A DNA stretch of 9,096 nt, taken from positions 1-9,096 of the forward strand of contig JBFFXF010000287.1 of assembly GCA_041569895.1 (NCBI GenBank), read 5' to 3'. Of the stretch, positions 1 through 6,299 are shown one piece after another (positions within the stretch are counted from its first letter, which is position 1; every line of letters begins with the position of its first letter). Made by a program: the position numbers and the translations under genes. The stretch is from JBFFXF01 sp041569895. Its GTDB lineage: Bacteria; Planctomycetota; UBA8108; JACQVS01. The notes under the pieces are model-generated. The model did not search any database. It saw only the letters and a program-made list of their open reading frames with translations, and was not told the origin of the DNA.

Positions 1-70
1 CGTCTAGCCTGGCCCAGGACACAGGGTTCTCATCCCTGGAACAGGGGTTCAAATCCCCTTGGGGTCACCA
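1..70 (+). tRNA. tRNA-Glu (anticodon CTC), 5' end cut off by the window
   Basis: The sequence folds as a tRNA that lacks about its first eight bases. The D arm is GTCT/GGAC. The anticodon stem is CAGGG/CCCTG around the 7-base loop TTCTCAT, giving anticodon CTC at 29-31, which reads GAG (Glu). The T arm is AGGGG-TTCAAAT-CCCCT. The 3' acceptor strand TGGGGTC is followed by discriminator A and a genome-encoded CCA at 68-70. The D-arm sequence GTCTAGCCTGGCCCAGGACA is typical of bacterial tRNA-Glu. The missing 5' acceptor strand should read GACCCCA. The terminator seven bases downstream suggests this is the last gene of its transcript. Confidence 0.95.
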
Positions 71-77
71 AGTATTC

Positions 78-112
78 AAGAGCTGCTCGCGATGGGCGGC
101 TCTTCTTTTTTT
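78..112 (+). terminator. Intrinsic terminator after tRNA-Glu
   Basis: A nine-base-pair stem, AAGAGCTGC (78-86) with GCGGCTCTT (96-104) and one G-T pair, encloses a nine-base loop. It is followed by C and seven T residues at 106-112. This is a classical Rho-independent terminator and fits the end of the tRNA transcript. It leaves only about 30 bases before surE, so surE either depends on read-through or has a promoter overlapping this element. Confidence 0.88.
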
Positions 113-142
113 GGGATTGCCCGTTGAGCAGCGGGTCGAGTG

Positions 143-856
143 ATGAAGATCGTCCTCACCAACGATGACGGGCTCGAGGCGGAGGGCCTCGCCGCGCTGC
201 GGCGGGTCTTCGAGGGGATCGGCGAGACCATCATCGTCGCCCCCGATCGCGAGTTCTCGGGCTGCGGCCATCAGGTCACGACGACCTCGCCGATCGTCGT
301 GCGCGAGGTCGCCGACGCCGTCTACGAGGTGCGCGGCACGCCGGCCGACTGCACCCGGATCGCGCTGACGCAGGTCGCCCCCGACGCGGACCTCGTCGCC
401 GCGGGGATCAACGCCGGCGGCAACATGGGGGTCGATGTCTTCATCTCGGGGACAGTCGCGGCCGCGCGCGAGGCGGTGATCCTCGGCAAGCCGGCGATCG
501 CCGTGTCGCAGTACCGGCGCAGGCACATCCCGCTCGACTGGGGCCGCGCCGCCCGGTGGTCTCGAGGCGTGGTCGAGAGACTCGTCGAGAGGATGCTCGG
601 GGACTCGGCGCTGTCGCTCTGGAACATCAACCTGCCGAGCCTCGGCTCCGACGAGGCCGATCCGGAGGTCGTCGAGTGCCCGCTCGACACCAGCCCGCAC
701 GAGGTGCGCTTCGCGGCCAACGCGACCGAGTCGGAGGCCGAGGGCCTGGCCGAGTATCTCTTCGCCGGCACCTACGACCGCCGGCCACGCGTGCCGGGAC
801 GCGACGTCGACGTCTGCCAGGGCGGTCGCATCGCGCTGACGCGGCTGCAGCTGTAG
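143..856 (+). CDS. surE: SurE: 5'/3'-nucleotidase (survival protein E)
   Basis: This 237-residue protein is a metal-dependent phosphatase of the SurE family. Known members remove phosphate from nucleoside 5'- and 3'-monophosphates, and some also cleave short polyphosphate, in the cytoplasm. Visible motifs are the N-terminal metal-binding TNDDG (residues 6-10, D8 and D9), S39 in REFSGCG, GTPADC at 66-71, and the signature INAGGNMGVDVFISGTVAAA starting near residue 89. NINLP (161-165) and a final GGRIALTRL complete the usual order, and the length is normal for the family (about 240-260). A GTG codon lies directly before the chosen ATG. I prefer ATG because MKIVLTNDDG matches the usual SurE N-terminus; the ribosome site is weak for both. 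The gene follows the tRNA terminator closely and ends seven bases from the oppositely oriented trkH. Confidence 0.96.
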   Translation: MKIVLTNDDGLEAEGLAALRRVFEGIGETIIVAPDREFSGCGHQVTTTSPIVVREVADAVYEVRGTPADCTRIALTQVAPDADLVAAGINAGGNMGVDVFISGTVAAAREAVILGKPAIAVSQYRRRHIPLDWGRAARWSRGVVERLVERMLGDSALSLWNINLPSLGSDEADPEVVECPLDTSPHEVRFAANATESEAEGLAEYLFAGTYDRRPRVPGRDVDVCQGGRIALTRLQL

Positions 857-863
857 ATCGAGC

Positions 864-2321
864 TCAGCGTCCCTTCCAGAGCGCCGGCGAGAAGAGCACC
901 AGGATGGCGAAGAGCTCGAGCCGCCCCGTCACCATCAAGAGCGACAGGAACAGCTTGCCCACCGGGTGCACGTCCGCGAAGCTCGTGTGCACCGACCCGA
1001 GACCGGGGCCGATGTTGTTGAGTGTCGCGGCGACCGAGCTCATCGCGGAGACGGCGTCGAGGCCGAGGGCCGCCATCAGCAGTGTGCCGAACACCATGGT
1101 GCCCATGATGATCGCGAAGAAGGCGAGGATGGTCCACCGCGTGCTCTCCTCGATGACGACCTTGCCGACGCGCAGGCTGCGCACCGTCTGCGGGCGGAAC
1201 GCGTGCTCGGTCTCGATCAGGGCGTGCTTGATGAGCACCAGGATGCGGATCACCTTCATGCCGCCTCCGGTCGACCCGGCGCACCCGCCGACGAACATCA
1301 GCACGACCATCAGGCTCTTGGAGAAGTCGGGCCACGCGTCGAAGCTGTCGGTGCCGTAGCCCGTGGTCGTCATCAGCCCCACCGTCTGGAAGCTGGCGTT
1401 GAGCACCGCCTTGTCGACGCTCTGGTTCCCCCGGTTGTAGAGCTCGACCGCGACCAGCCCGGTGCAGATGACCAGCAGGAAGATGTAGAAGCGCAGCTCC
1501 GGATCGCGCCCGAGGATCTTCCAGTCGCCGCGCATGACGCGGAAGTAGAGCCCGAAGTTCACGCCGGCCAGTGTCATGAAGATGATAATGGTCACCTGGA
1601 CGGGGACGCCGAAGGCCGCGATGCTCTCGCCGCGTGTCGAGAAGCCGCCGGTCGACATCGTCGTGCAACTGTGGCAGACCGCCTCGAAGAAGGACATCTC
1701 CTCGACCATCAGGATGACCACGAGCACCGCCGAGAAGCCGAGGTAGATCAGCCAGAGGACCATCGCCGTGTCGCGCACCCTCGGCTGGAGCGACTCGGAC
1801 AGCGGCCCCGGCACCTCGTTGAAGAAGAGCTTCTTCCCGCTCGCCCTCAGGAACGGGAGGATGGCCACGAAGAGCACGACGATTCCCATGCCGCCCATCC
1901 ACTGCGTGAAGCAGCGCCAGAAGTGGATGCCGTGCGGCAGCGAGTCGATCTGGGCCGGGGTGAGGATCGACGACCCGGTGGTCGTGAAGCCCGACACCGA
2001 CTCGAAATACGCGTCGATGACGCCCGGGATCGTCCCGGAGCAGACGTAGGGGAGGGCGCCGAGAGCGCCCGCGAGGATCCAGGCGAGGCCGACGACGGCG
2101 AAACCCTCCCGGCGCAGCACGTCGCCCACCGGCGCCCTTCCGGCGAAGTAGAGCACGACGCCCGCGCCCATCGAGATGCCGATCGCCTCGAGGAAGCCGA
2201 TCCAGTCGGACTCCCCGTAGCGCAGGGCGCCGTAGACGCTCCACAGGAGAGCGATCGCCATCGAGCCCGCAACCACGAAGGTGATGATGCCGAGCAGTCG
2301 GAGGATGACGCGAACGTTCAC
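864..2321 (-). CDS. trkH: TrkH: K+ uptake system membrane subunit
   Basis: This 485-residue protein is the channel-like membrane subunit of the Trk potassium uptake system, in the SKT superfamily (TrkH/KtrB). The four pore-loop selectivity filters can be read in order: TTTGS at 113-117, STGGFS at 223-228, TTTGYG at 318-323 and NNIGPG at 435-440. Each lies between hydrophobic segments, as in the M1-P-M2 fourfold repeat. The stretch GGCAGSTGGGMK at 345-356 matches the conserved segment after the third filter, where the gating loop of the family lies. Length is normal. The start is GTG, supported by AGGGG seven bases upstream; no better in-frame ATG is evident. It lies 43 bases downstream of trkA on the same strand and is probably translated from the same mRNA, which supplies the cytosolic RCK partner. 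Confidence 0.96.
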   Translation of the reverse strand: MNVRVILRLLGIITFVVAGSMAIALLWSVYGALRYGESDWIGFLEAIGISMGAGVVLYFAGRAPVGDVLRREGFAVVGLAWILAGALGALPYVCSGTIPGVIDAYFESVSGFTTTGSSILTPAQIDSLPHGIHFWRCFTQWMGGMGIVVLFVAILPFLRASGKKLFFNEVPGPLSESLQPRVRDTAMVLWLIYLGFSAVLVVILMVEEMSFFEAVCHSCTTMSTGGFSTRGESIAAFGVPVQVTIIIFMTLAGVNFGLYFRVMRGDWKILGRDPELRFYIFLLVICTGLVAVELYNRGNQSVDKAVLNASFQTVGLMTTTGYGTDSFDAWPDFSKSLMVVLMFVGGCAGSTGGGMKVIRILVLIKHALIETEHAFRPQTVRSLRVGKVVIEESTRWTILAFFAIIMGTMVFGTLLMAALGLDAVSAMSSVAATLNNIGPGLGSVHTSFADVHPVGKLFLSLLMVTGRLELFAILVLFSPALWKGR

Positions 2322-2364
2322 GTGTCGCCCCTGTTCGTGTCGTCGCCGAAGCGGGCCGGCTCGA

Positions 2365-3705
2365 TCACTCGAAGAGCTCCGAGAGCTCCTGGACCACGCC
2401 CTGGAGGGCGAACGCGATGACGGAGTCGCCCGGATTGATCACCGTTCCCCCGCGCGGCACGATGACCTCGTTGCCGCGCACGATGGCGCCGATGATCGAC
2501 CCCTTCGGCAGGCGGAGGTCGGTTCCCAGAGGACGCTTGACGGCCTCGGAATCCGTTGCCGCGACGAGCTCGAGGACCTCCGCCTTGCCGTTCTCGAGCG
2601 TCGCGACCGACGCGATGTGCCCTCGTCCGGCGAGCTCGAGGATCCTGTTCGCGGTGAGGATCCGCGGGCTCACGGCGTGATCGACGACGGTCTTCTCGAC
2701 GACGAGCATGAAGTCGGCCCGGTTGATCGCGGTGATCGCCTCCTTGGCGCCGAGCTCCTTGGCGATGATGCACGCGATCAGGTTCGTCTGGTCGTCGCCG
2801 CATAGCGAGATGAACACATCGAGGTCGCCCACCCTCTCGTCCTTCAGGAACGCCGTGCGACAGACGTCGCCGTGCAGGATCGTCGTCGTCTGCAGCTCGC
2901 GCGACAGCTGCTTGCATCGCTCGCGGTCGCGCTCGACCAGCCGGATGTCGAAGGGGCGCTTCTCGAGGAGCTTTGCGAGGTAGAAGGCCTTGCTGCCGCC
3001 ACCGGCGATCATGATGTTGTTCGGCTTCTTCTCGACGTCCTTGAAGGCGTACTTGACGCGCTTCATCCGATTCGAGGACGTGATGACCGTCACGACGTCG
3101 TCCGGCAGGATGGTGTCCTCGCCGCCCGGGACGATAATGTTCCCGTCGCGCGTGATCGACGCGAGCACGGCCGGGAACGAGGGCGGGAACGCCTGCACGA
3201 CGGTCTTTCCGGCCACCGGCGCGTCCTCGCGGACGGTGATCTGCCGCATCTCGACCGCCCCGTGCGCGAACGACTCGATCGCCATCACCGCCGGGTTCTC
3301 GATCAGCTTGGCGATCTCGAAGGCGGTCAGGACGTGGGGCGTGATGATGAGGTCGATGCCGAGGAGGTTCCGGTAGGCGATGCGGGCCCCCTCGAAGTAG
3401 GTCGGGCTGAAGACGCGCGCCGCGGTCTTCTTGGCGCCGAGCTGCTTCGCCGTCAGGGCGACGATGAGGTTGACCTCGTCGCTCTGGGTGACGGCAGCGA
3501 CGAGGTCCGACGAACGAACGCCGACGCTCTCGAGAACCTGCGGGCTCGCGCCGTGGGCGCACATCGTCTGGACGTCGAGCTCGCCCTCCGCCTGCTGGAT
3601 GCGCTGCGGGTCGGAGTCGATCAGCGTGACGCCGTGGCCTTCCGACGAGAGGGCCTGCGCGATGTGCGTCCCGGCCTGGCCCGCGCCGATGATGATCGCC
3701 TTCAT
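2365..3705 (-). CDS. trkA: TrkA: NAD-binding regulatory subunit of Trk K+ uptake
   Basis: This 446-residue cytosolic protein has two tandem RCK units (TrkA-N plus TrkA-C), the arrangement of full-length TrkA, which binds nucleotides and gates TrkH. The first Rossmann fold begins at residue 1 with GAGQAG at 7-12 and the acidic ribose-binding D30 in LIDSD. The TrkA-C part near 143-225 includes MRQITVREDAPVAGK. The second Rossmann fold starts near 230 with IMIAGGGSKA and has E259 in LVERD. The second TrkA-C domain (about 365-446) ends in INPGDSVIAFA, typical of the family. In the second fold the third glycine of the GxGxxG pattern is Ala240. The ATG start places the fold correctly, but no strong ribosome site is seen upstream. 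It is first in a leftward operon with trkH and is divergent from the GntP-type permease. Confidence 0.96.
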   Translation of the reverse strand: MKAIIIGAGQAGTHIAQALSSEGHGVTLIDSDPQRIQQAEGELDVQTMCAHGASPQVLESVGVRSSDLVAAVTQSDEVNLIVALTAKQLGAKKTAARVFSPTYFEGARIAYRNLLGIDLIITPHVLTAFEIAKLIENPAVMAIESFAHGAVEMRQITVREDAPVAGKTVVQAFPPSFPAVLASITRDGNIIVPGGEDTILPDDVVTVITSSNRMKRVKYAFKDVEKKPNNIMIAGGGSKAFYLAKLLEKRPFDIRLVERDRERCKQLSRELQTTTILHGDVCRTAFLKDERVGDLDVFISLCGDDQTNLIACIIAKELGAKEAITAINRADFMLVVEKTVVDHAVSPRILTANRILELAGRGHIASVATLENGKAEVLELVAATDSEAVKRPLGTDLRLPKGSIIGAIVRGNEVIVPRGGTVINPGDSVIAFALQGVVQELSELFE

Positions 3706-3866
3706 GTATTGCTATTCACACGCCTCGCGCCGCCCCCGGGGAAGACGGCGCGCCCTCGGCCTCGCGAGCGGCCAATTCGAAAACGACATGCTGGAAATTG
3801 CAACTGGAATCTGGGATGGTGTCTCGACCCCCACCGCGACAGGGCCGACAACGATCAGGAGGTAGG
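3706..3866. promoter_or_regulatory. Divergent trkA / permease intergenic region
   Basis: This 161-base gap must hold promoters for the leftward trkA-trkH operon and the rightward permease. A locally AT-rich patch at about 3774-3810 stands out from the GC-rich surroundings and contains a direct repeat CTGGAA (3791-3796 and 3804-3809, 13 bases apart). I could not find a convincing -35/-10 pair on either strand, so only the region is marked. Confidence 0.35.
3857..3863 (+). promoter_or_regulatory. Strong Shine-Dalgarno site that fixes the permease start
   Basis: AGGAGGT lies four bases before the ATG at 3867. It is the best ribosome site in the window. It selects this ATG over the in-frame TTG at 3798, whose 23 extra residues are polar and Arg/Pro-rich and would sit in front of the first membrane helix. 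Confidence 0.85.
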
Positions 3867-5330
3867 ATGAGTCCGTTCCTCGTTCTCGCCATCGGCATCG
3901 CGTTCATCGTCGTCACCGTCGCGGTGTTCCGCATACACGCCTTCGTGGCCTTGATGCTCGCGGCCATCCTGGTCGGCATCCTGCCGAGCGAGATCCACCT
4001 CCCGGACGACTACCCGCAGAGCTACAAGGACATGGCCCAGAAGAGCCAGGTCTACCAGGCGCTCGAGCTGGCCGGCAAGGAGTTCGGCGAGACGGCGGCG
4101 AAGATCGGGCTCGTCATCGTGCTCGCGTCGATCATCGGCCAGTGCATGATGGACAGCGGCGCGGCCGACATGATCACCCGGAGGTTCCTCCGGATGCTCG
4201 GCGAGAACCGCTCGGCGCTGGCCCTCCTCGGCAGCTCCTTCGTGCTGTCGATACCGGTCTTCTTCGACACCGTCTTCTTCCTCCTGATCCCCCTCGCCAA
4301 GGCGTTCCGAATACGCACCGGCCGCAACTACGTGCTCTACGTCATGGCGCTCTGCGCGGGCGGCGCGCTGACGCACTCGCTGGTGGCGCCGACGCCGGGT
4401 CCGCTGACCATGGCCGAGACGCTCCGGATCGACCTCGGCATCACCATCATATTCGGCATCCTGTTCGCCATCCCGCCGGCCATCCTCGGCGGCTGGTACT
4501 TCGCCAGCTGGCTGAACCGCAAGCACCCCATACCGCTGCGCGAGACTCCCGGCACGTCGCTCAAGGAGCTCGAGGAGATCGTCAACCGCCCGGAGAGCGA
4601 CCTCCCCCCCTTCTGGCTGTCGATCCTCCCCGTCGTCCTGCCGGTGGTGCTGATCAGCAGCTTCACGGTAGTCGAGACCATCAGCAAATCCGTCGAGGGG
4701 GGCCTGTCGCCCGCCGTGGTCGAGACCGCGCGCGTCATCGGCAACAAGAACCTGGCGCTCTTCCTGTCGACGGCGATCGCGCTCTGGATCCTCTACCGGC
4801 AGAGGACCGGCACCCGGTTCCGCGACATCCTGCCGGTTCTCGAGCCGGCGATCGCCGCGGCCGGCGTCATTATCCTGATCACCTCGGCGGGCGGGGCGTT
4901 CGGAAAGATGCTCGCCTACGCCGGCATCAGCGACGCGCTGCAGGACGCGAGGTCGACATCGGGCCCGGTGATGATCCTCATCGCCTTCGGCATCGCGGGG
5001 CTCCTGAAGACCGCGCAGGGATCCGGAACGGTGTCCATCATTACGACTTCGGGCATCATGTTCGGCGTCATCGGAGACATGACGCTCGACCAGCTCCCCT
5101 ACCACCCGATCTACATCTTCCTCGCCATCGGGTTCGGCTCGAAGGCGTTCTCGTGGATGAACGACAGCGGCTTCTGGATCGTCTGCAAGCTGAGCGGCTT
5201 CACCGAGAAGGAGACGCTGAAGACGTGGACGCTGCTGCTCGCCTTCCTCGGCGCCGTCGGCCTCGTGGAGGTGCTCGTCTTCTCGAGCTTCCTCGACCTG
5301 AAGTTCCTGCCGTGGGGCAGCGCGCCCTGA
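3867..5330 (+). CDS. GntP-family gluconate/organic-acid permease
   Basis: This 487-residue polytopic inner-membrane protein belongs to the GntP family, H+-coupled symporters for gluconate, L-idonate, D-serine, glycerate and similar hydroxy acids. The family signatures are all visible: SIPVFFDTVFFLLIPLA (128-144), GGALTHSLVAPTPGP (165-179, the HS-x-x-P-P-HPGP region of known members), TSAGGAFGKMLAYAGI (339-354), KTAQGSGTVS (381-390) and FGSKAFSWMNDSGFW (423-437). Roughly a dozen hydrophobic segments alternate with short loops. It is about 40 residues longer than the well-known enterobacterial members. The extra length includes a polar segment at about 41-75 and a hydrophilic loop at 218-248. 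The usual PHPGP is APTPGP here, so substrate cannot be read from sequence. No sugar-acid catabolic gene is adjacent. It ends 27 bases from the converging kinase gene. Confidence 0.92.
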   Translation: MSPFLVLAIGIAFIVVTVAVFRIHAFVALMLAAILVGILPSEIHLPDDYPQSYKDMAQKSQVYQALELAGKEFGETAAKIGLVIVLASIIGQCMMDSGAADMITRRFLRMLGENRSALALLGSSFVLSIPVFFDTVFFLLIPLAKAFRIRTGRNYVLYVMALCAGGALTHSLVAPTPGPLTMAETLRIDLGITIIFGILFAIPPAILGGWYFASWLNRKHPIPLRETPGTSLKELEEIVNRPESDLPPFWLSILPVVLPVVLISSFTVVETISKSVEGGLSPAVVETARVIGNKNLALFLSTAIALWILYRQRTGTRFRDILPVLEPAIAAAGVIILITSAGGAFGKMLAYAGISDALQDARSTSGPVMILIAFGIAGLLKTAQGSGTVSIITTSGIMFGVIGDMTLDQLPYHPIYIFLAIGFGSKAFSWMNDSGFWIVCKLSGFTEKETLKTWTLLLAFLGAVGLVEVLVFSSFLDLKFLPWGSAP

Positions 5331-5357
5331 GCGCTTGCCGCGGCGACCCCCCGTCCG

Positions 5358-5972
5358 TCACTCGAATCGCAGCGACGATCGTCCCGGCGGGTCGGCGCGC
5401 AGGTCGACGGCGACGATCTCCCGCAGGCCCCGCGCCGCGACCTCGAAGTGAGAGTCGACGAACCCTCGAGCGGCTGCCTCGGCGATGGTGAGGCCGTCCG
5501 GGACCGCCGTCGACTTGAGGAGGACGAGCCGCGGCGCGCCGTAATGCGCCGCCATGCGCGCCGCGATCGAGTCCGAGGTCACCGCCCAGCGCCGCGGCAG
5601 GGGATCCGGCCGGCGCTCGTCGATCTCGACGAGGAAGCCGAAGCTGTCGAGGATCGGCACCGCGTCATCCCGCCACGCCTCCTCGCAGGCGGCCTCGTCC
5701 GGCGCCCAGCGCAGCCCGCTGACCAGGCGCTCGCCGATGCGCGCGACGACCGTCAGGAGGTCGACCGAGATCCAGTGGCTGAACTCCTCGCCCAGTCGGT
5801 GCGCCGCGTCGAGGTGGCGGACGACGTCGACCATGGCGCCGCCGCCGAAGATGACCGCCGGGTGCGGCCCGCCGAACTCGGCGACCATCCGCCGGACGCG
5901 GTCGGCGAGGTCGCCGATGTCGGGCGGCTCGAGGAGGCTGCCCCCCACCTTGACGACACAGGAGAGCTCCAT
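5358..5972 (-). CDS. Small amino-acid-kinase-fold kinase, MfnE-like
   Basis: This 204-residue protein is probably a cytosolic ATP-dependent small-molecule kinase of the AAK superfamily (aspartate/glutamate/uridylate kinase fold). The phosphate-binding VVKVGGSLL (6-14) and FGGGAMVD (42-49) loops are clear, as is the nucleotide-side WAVTSDSIAARMA (129-141) followed by LVLLKS (149-154). A closing FVDSHF (171-176) matches the family end motif. SHWISVD (65-71) and TSDSIAA resemble archaeal MfnE, the aminomethylfuran-phosphate kinase of methanofuran synthesis, and its relatives in bacteria that use tetrahydromethanopterin-type C1 carriers. It is shorter than ArgB, ProB or PyrH kinases. A GAGGA ribosome site lies nine bases before the ATG. 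No C1-pathway gene is nearby in this window. The fold is well supported; the substrate is inference. Confidence 0.82.
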   Translation of the reverse strand: MELSCVVKVGGSLLEPPDIGDLADRVRRMVAEFGGPHPAVIFGGGAMVDVVRHLDAAHRLGEEFSHWISVDLLTVVARIGERLVSGLRWAPDEAACEEAWRDDAVPILDSFGFLVEIDERRPDPLPRRWAVTSDSIAARMAAHYGAPRLVLLKSTAVPDGLTIAEAAARGFVDSHFEVAARGLREIVAVDLRADPPGRSSLRFE

Positions 5973-6036
5973 GGCGCCCGATCCTCGCGCGCGGCGGTCC
6001 CGAAATCAACCACCGGGCGCCGCCGCCGAGAAACCC

Positions 6037-6065
6037 TTGGATCGCCCTAAGGTGGAGTCTACAAT
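6037..6065 (+). promoter_or_regulatory. Sigma70-like promoter for the secreted-protein operon
   Basis: TTGGAT (6037-6042) and TACAAT (6060-6065) are separated by exactly 17 bases. The -10 box differs from TATAAT at one position, and the -35 box keeps TTG. The site lies in a short AT-richer patch of a GC-rich intergenic region and points toward the gene at 6300. The expected start of transcription is near 6072, giving a leader of about 230 bases that carries the 15-bp repeats. Confidence 0.6.
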
Positions 6066-6150
6066 CACATTGCGTGCACCCGAGCCGCGCTCCCGGGAGT
6101 CCAGCCCCGGGGCGGCGATTGAATAACCGGACGCCCGGCGGCGTCTCCTC

Positions 6151-6225
6151 GGGTGCGCCGATACCGGGTGCGCCGATAGCGGGTGCGCCGATAGCGGGTG
6201 CGCCGATAGCGGGTGCGCCACTGCC
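6151..6225. repeat. Five tandem copies of a 15-bp repeat
   Basis: Five contiguous 15-base units begin at 6151, 6166, 6181, 6196 and 6211. The consensus is GGGTGCGCCGATAGC. Units 2-4 are identical, unit 1 differs at one base (C for G near the end), and unit 5 diverges at its 3' end. A sixth, badly decayed unit may follow at 6226-6240. The array lies in the leader between the putative promoter and the secreted-protein gene. A period of five codons leaves any frame open through it, but I see no credible gene here. No spacers are present, so it is not CRISPR. Confidence 0.95.
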
Positions 6226-6299
6226 GGGAGGGCCAGCGGAGAGCTCACGGGGAGCCGCCCGGCCGCACGTCAGGTCGCTAAGAGCGAAGGGTGACCGCC

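Larger units (their letters stand above)
5973..6299. other. 327-base intergenic/leader region
   Basis: This gap separates the leftward kinase gene from the rightward secreted-protein operon. It holds the kinase ribosome site (GAGGA on the minus strand, 5982-5986), the sigma70-like promoter and the 15-bp tandem array. The remaining sequence is very GC-rich and I see no gene in it. A GTG at 6074, almost at the predicted transcription start, opens a long frame through the repeats. That frame runs out of frame into the secreted-protein gene and is judged not to be real. Confidence 0.7.

Noticed and set aside
966..2420. A 484-codon plus-strand open frame opposite trkH
   Set aside because: It is a shadow frame caused by G/C-ending codons in trkH. 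Its product is His/Arg/Asp-rich low-complexity sequence with no family motif, while the minus strand encodes all four TrkH filters.
3798..3866. Upstream TTG start for the permease
   Set aside because: AGGAGGT directly before the ATG at 3867 is decisive, and the extra 23 residues do not resemble GntP N-termini.
3855..5105. A 416-codon minus-strand open frame opposite the permease
   Set aside because: Its product is a highly charged Arg/Asp/Glu/His mixture with no motif. The plus strand carries the GntP signatures and a strong ribosome site.
6151..6225. CRISPR array
   Set aside because: The 15-base units are directly contiguous, with no spacers and no cas genes in the window.
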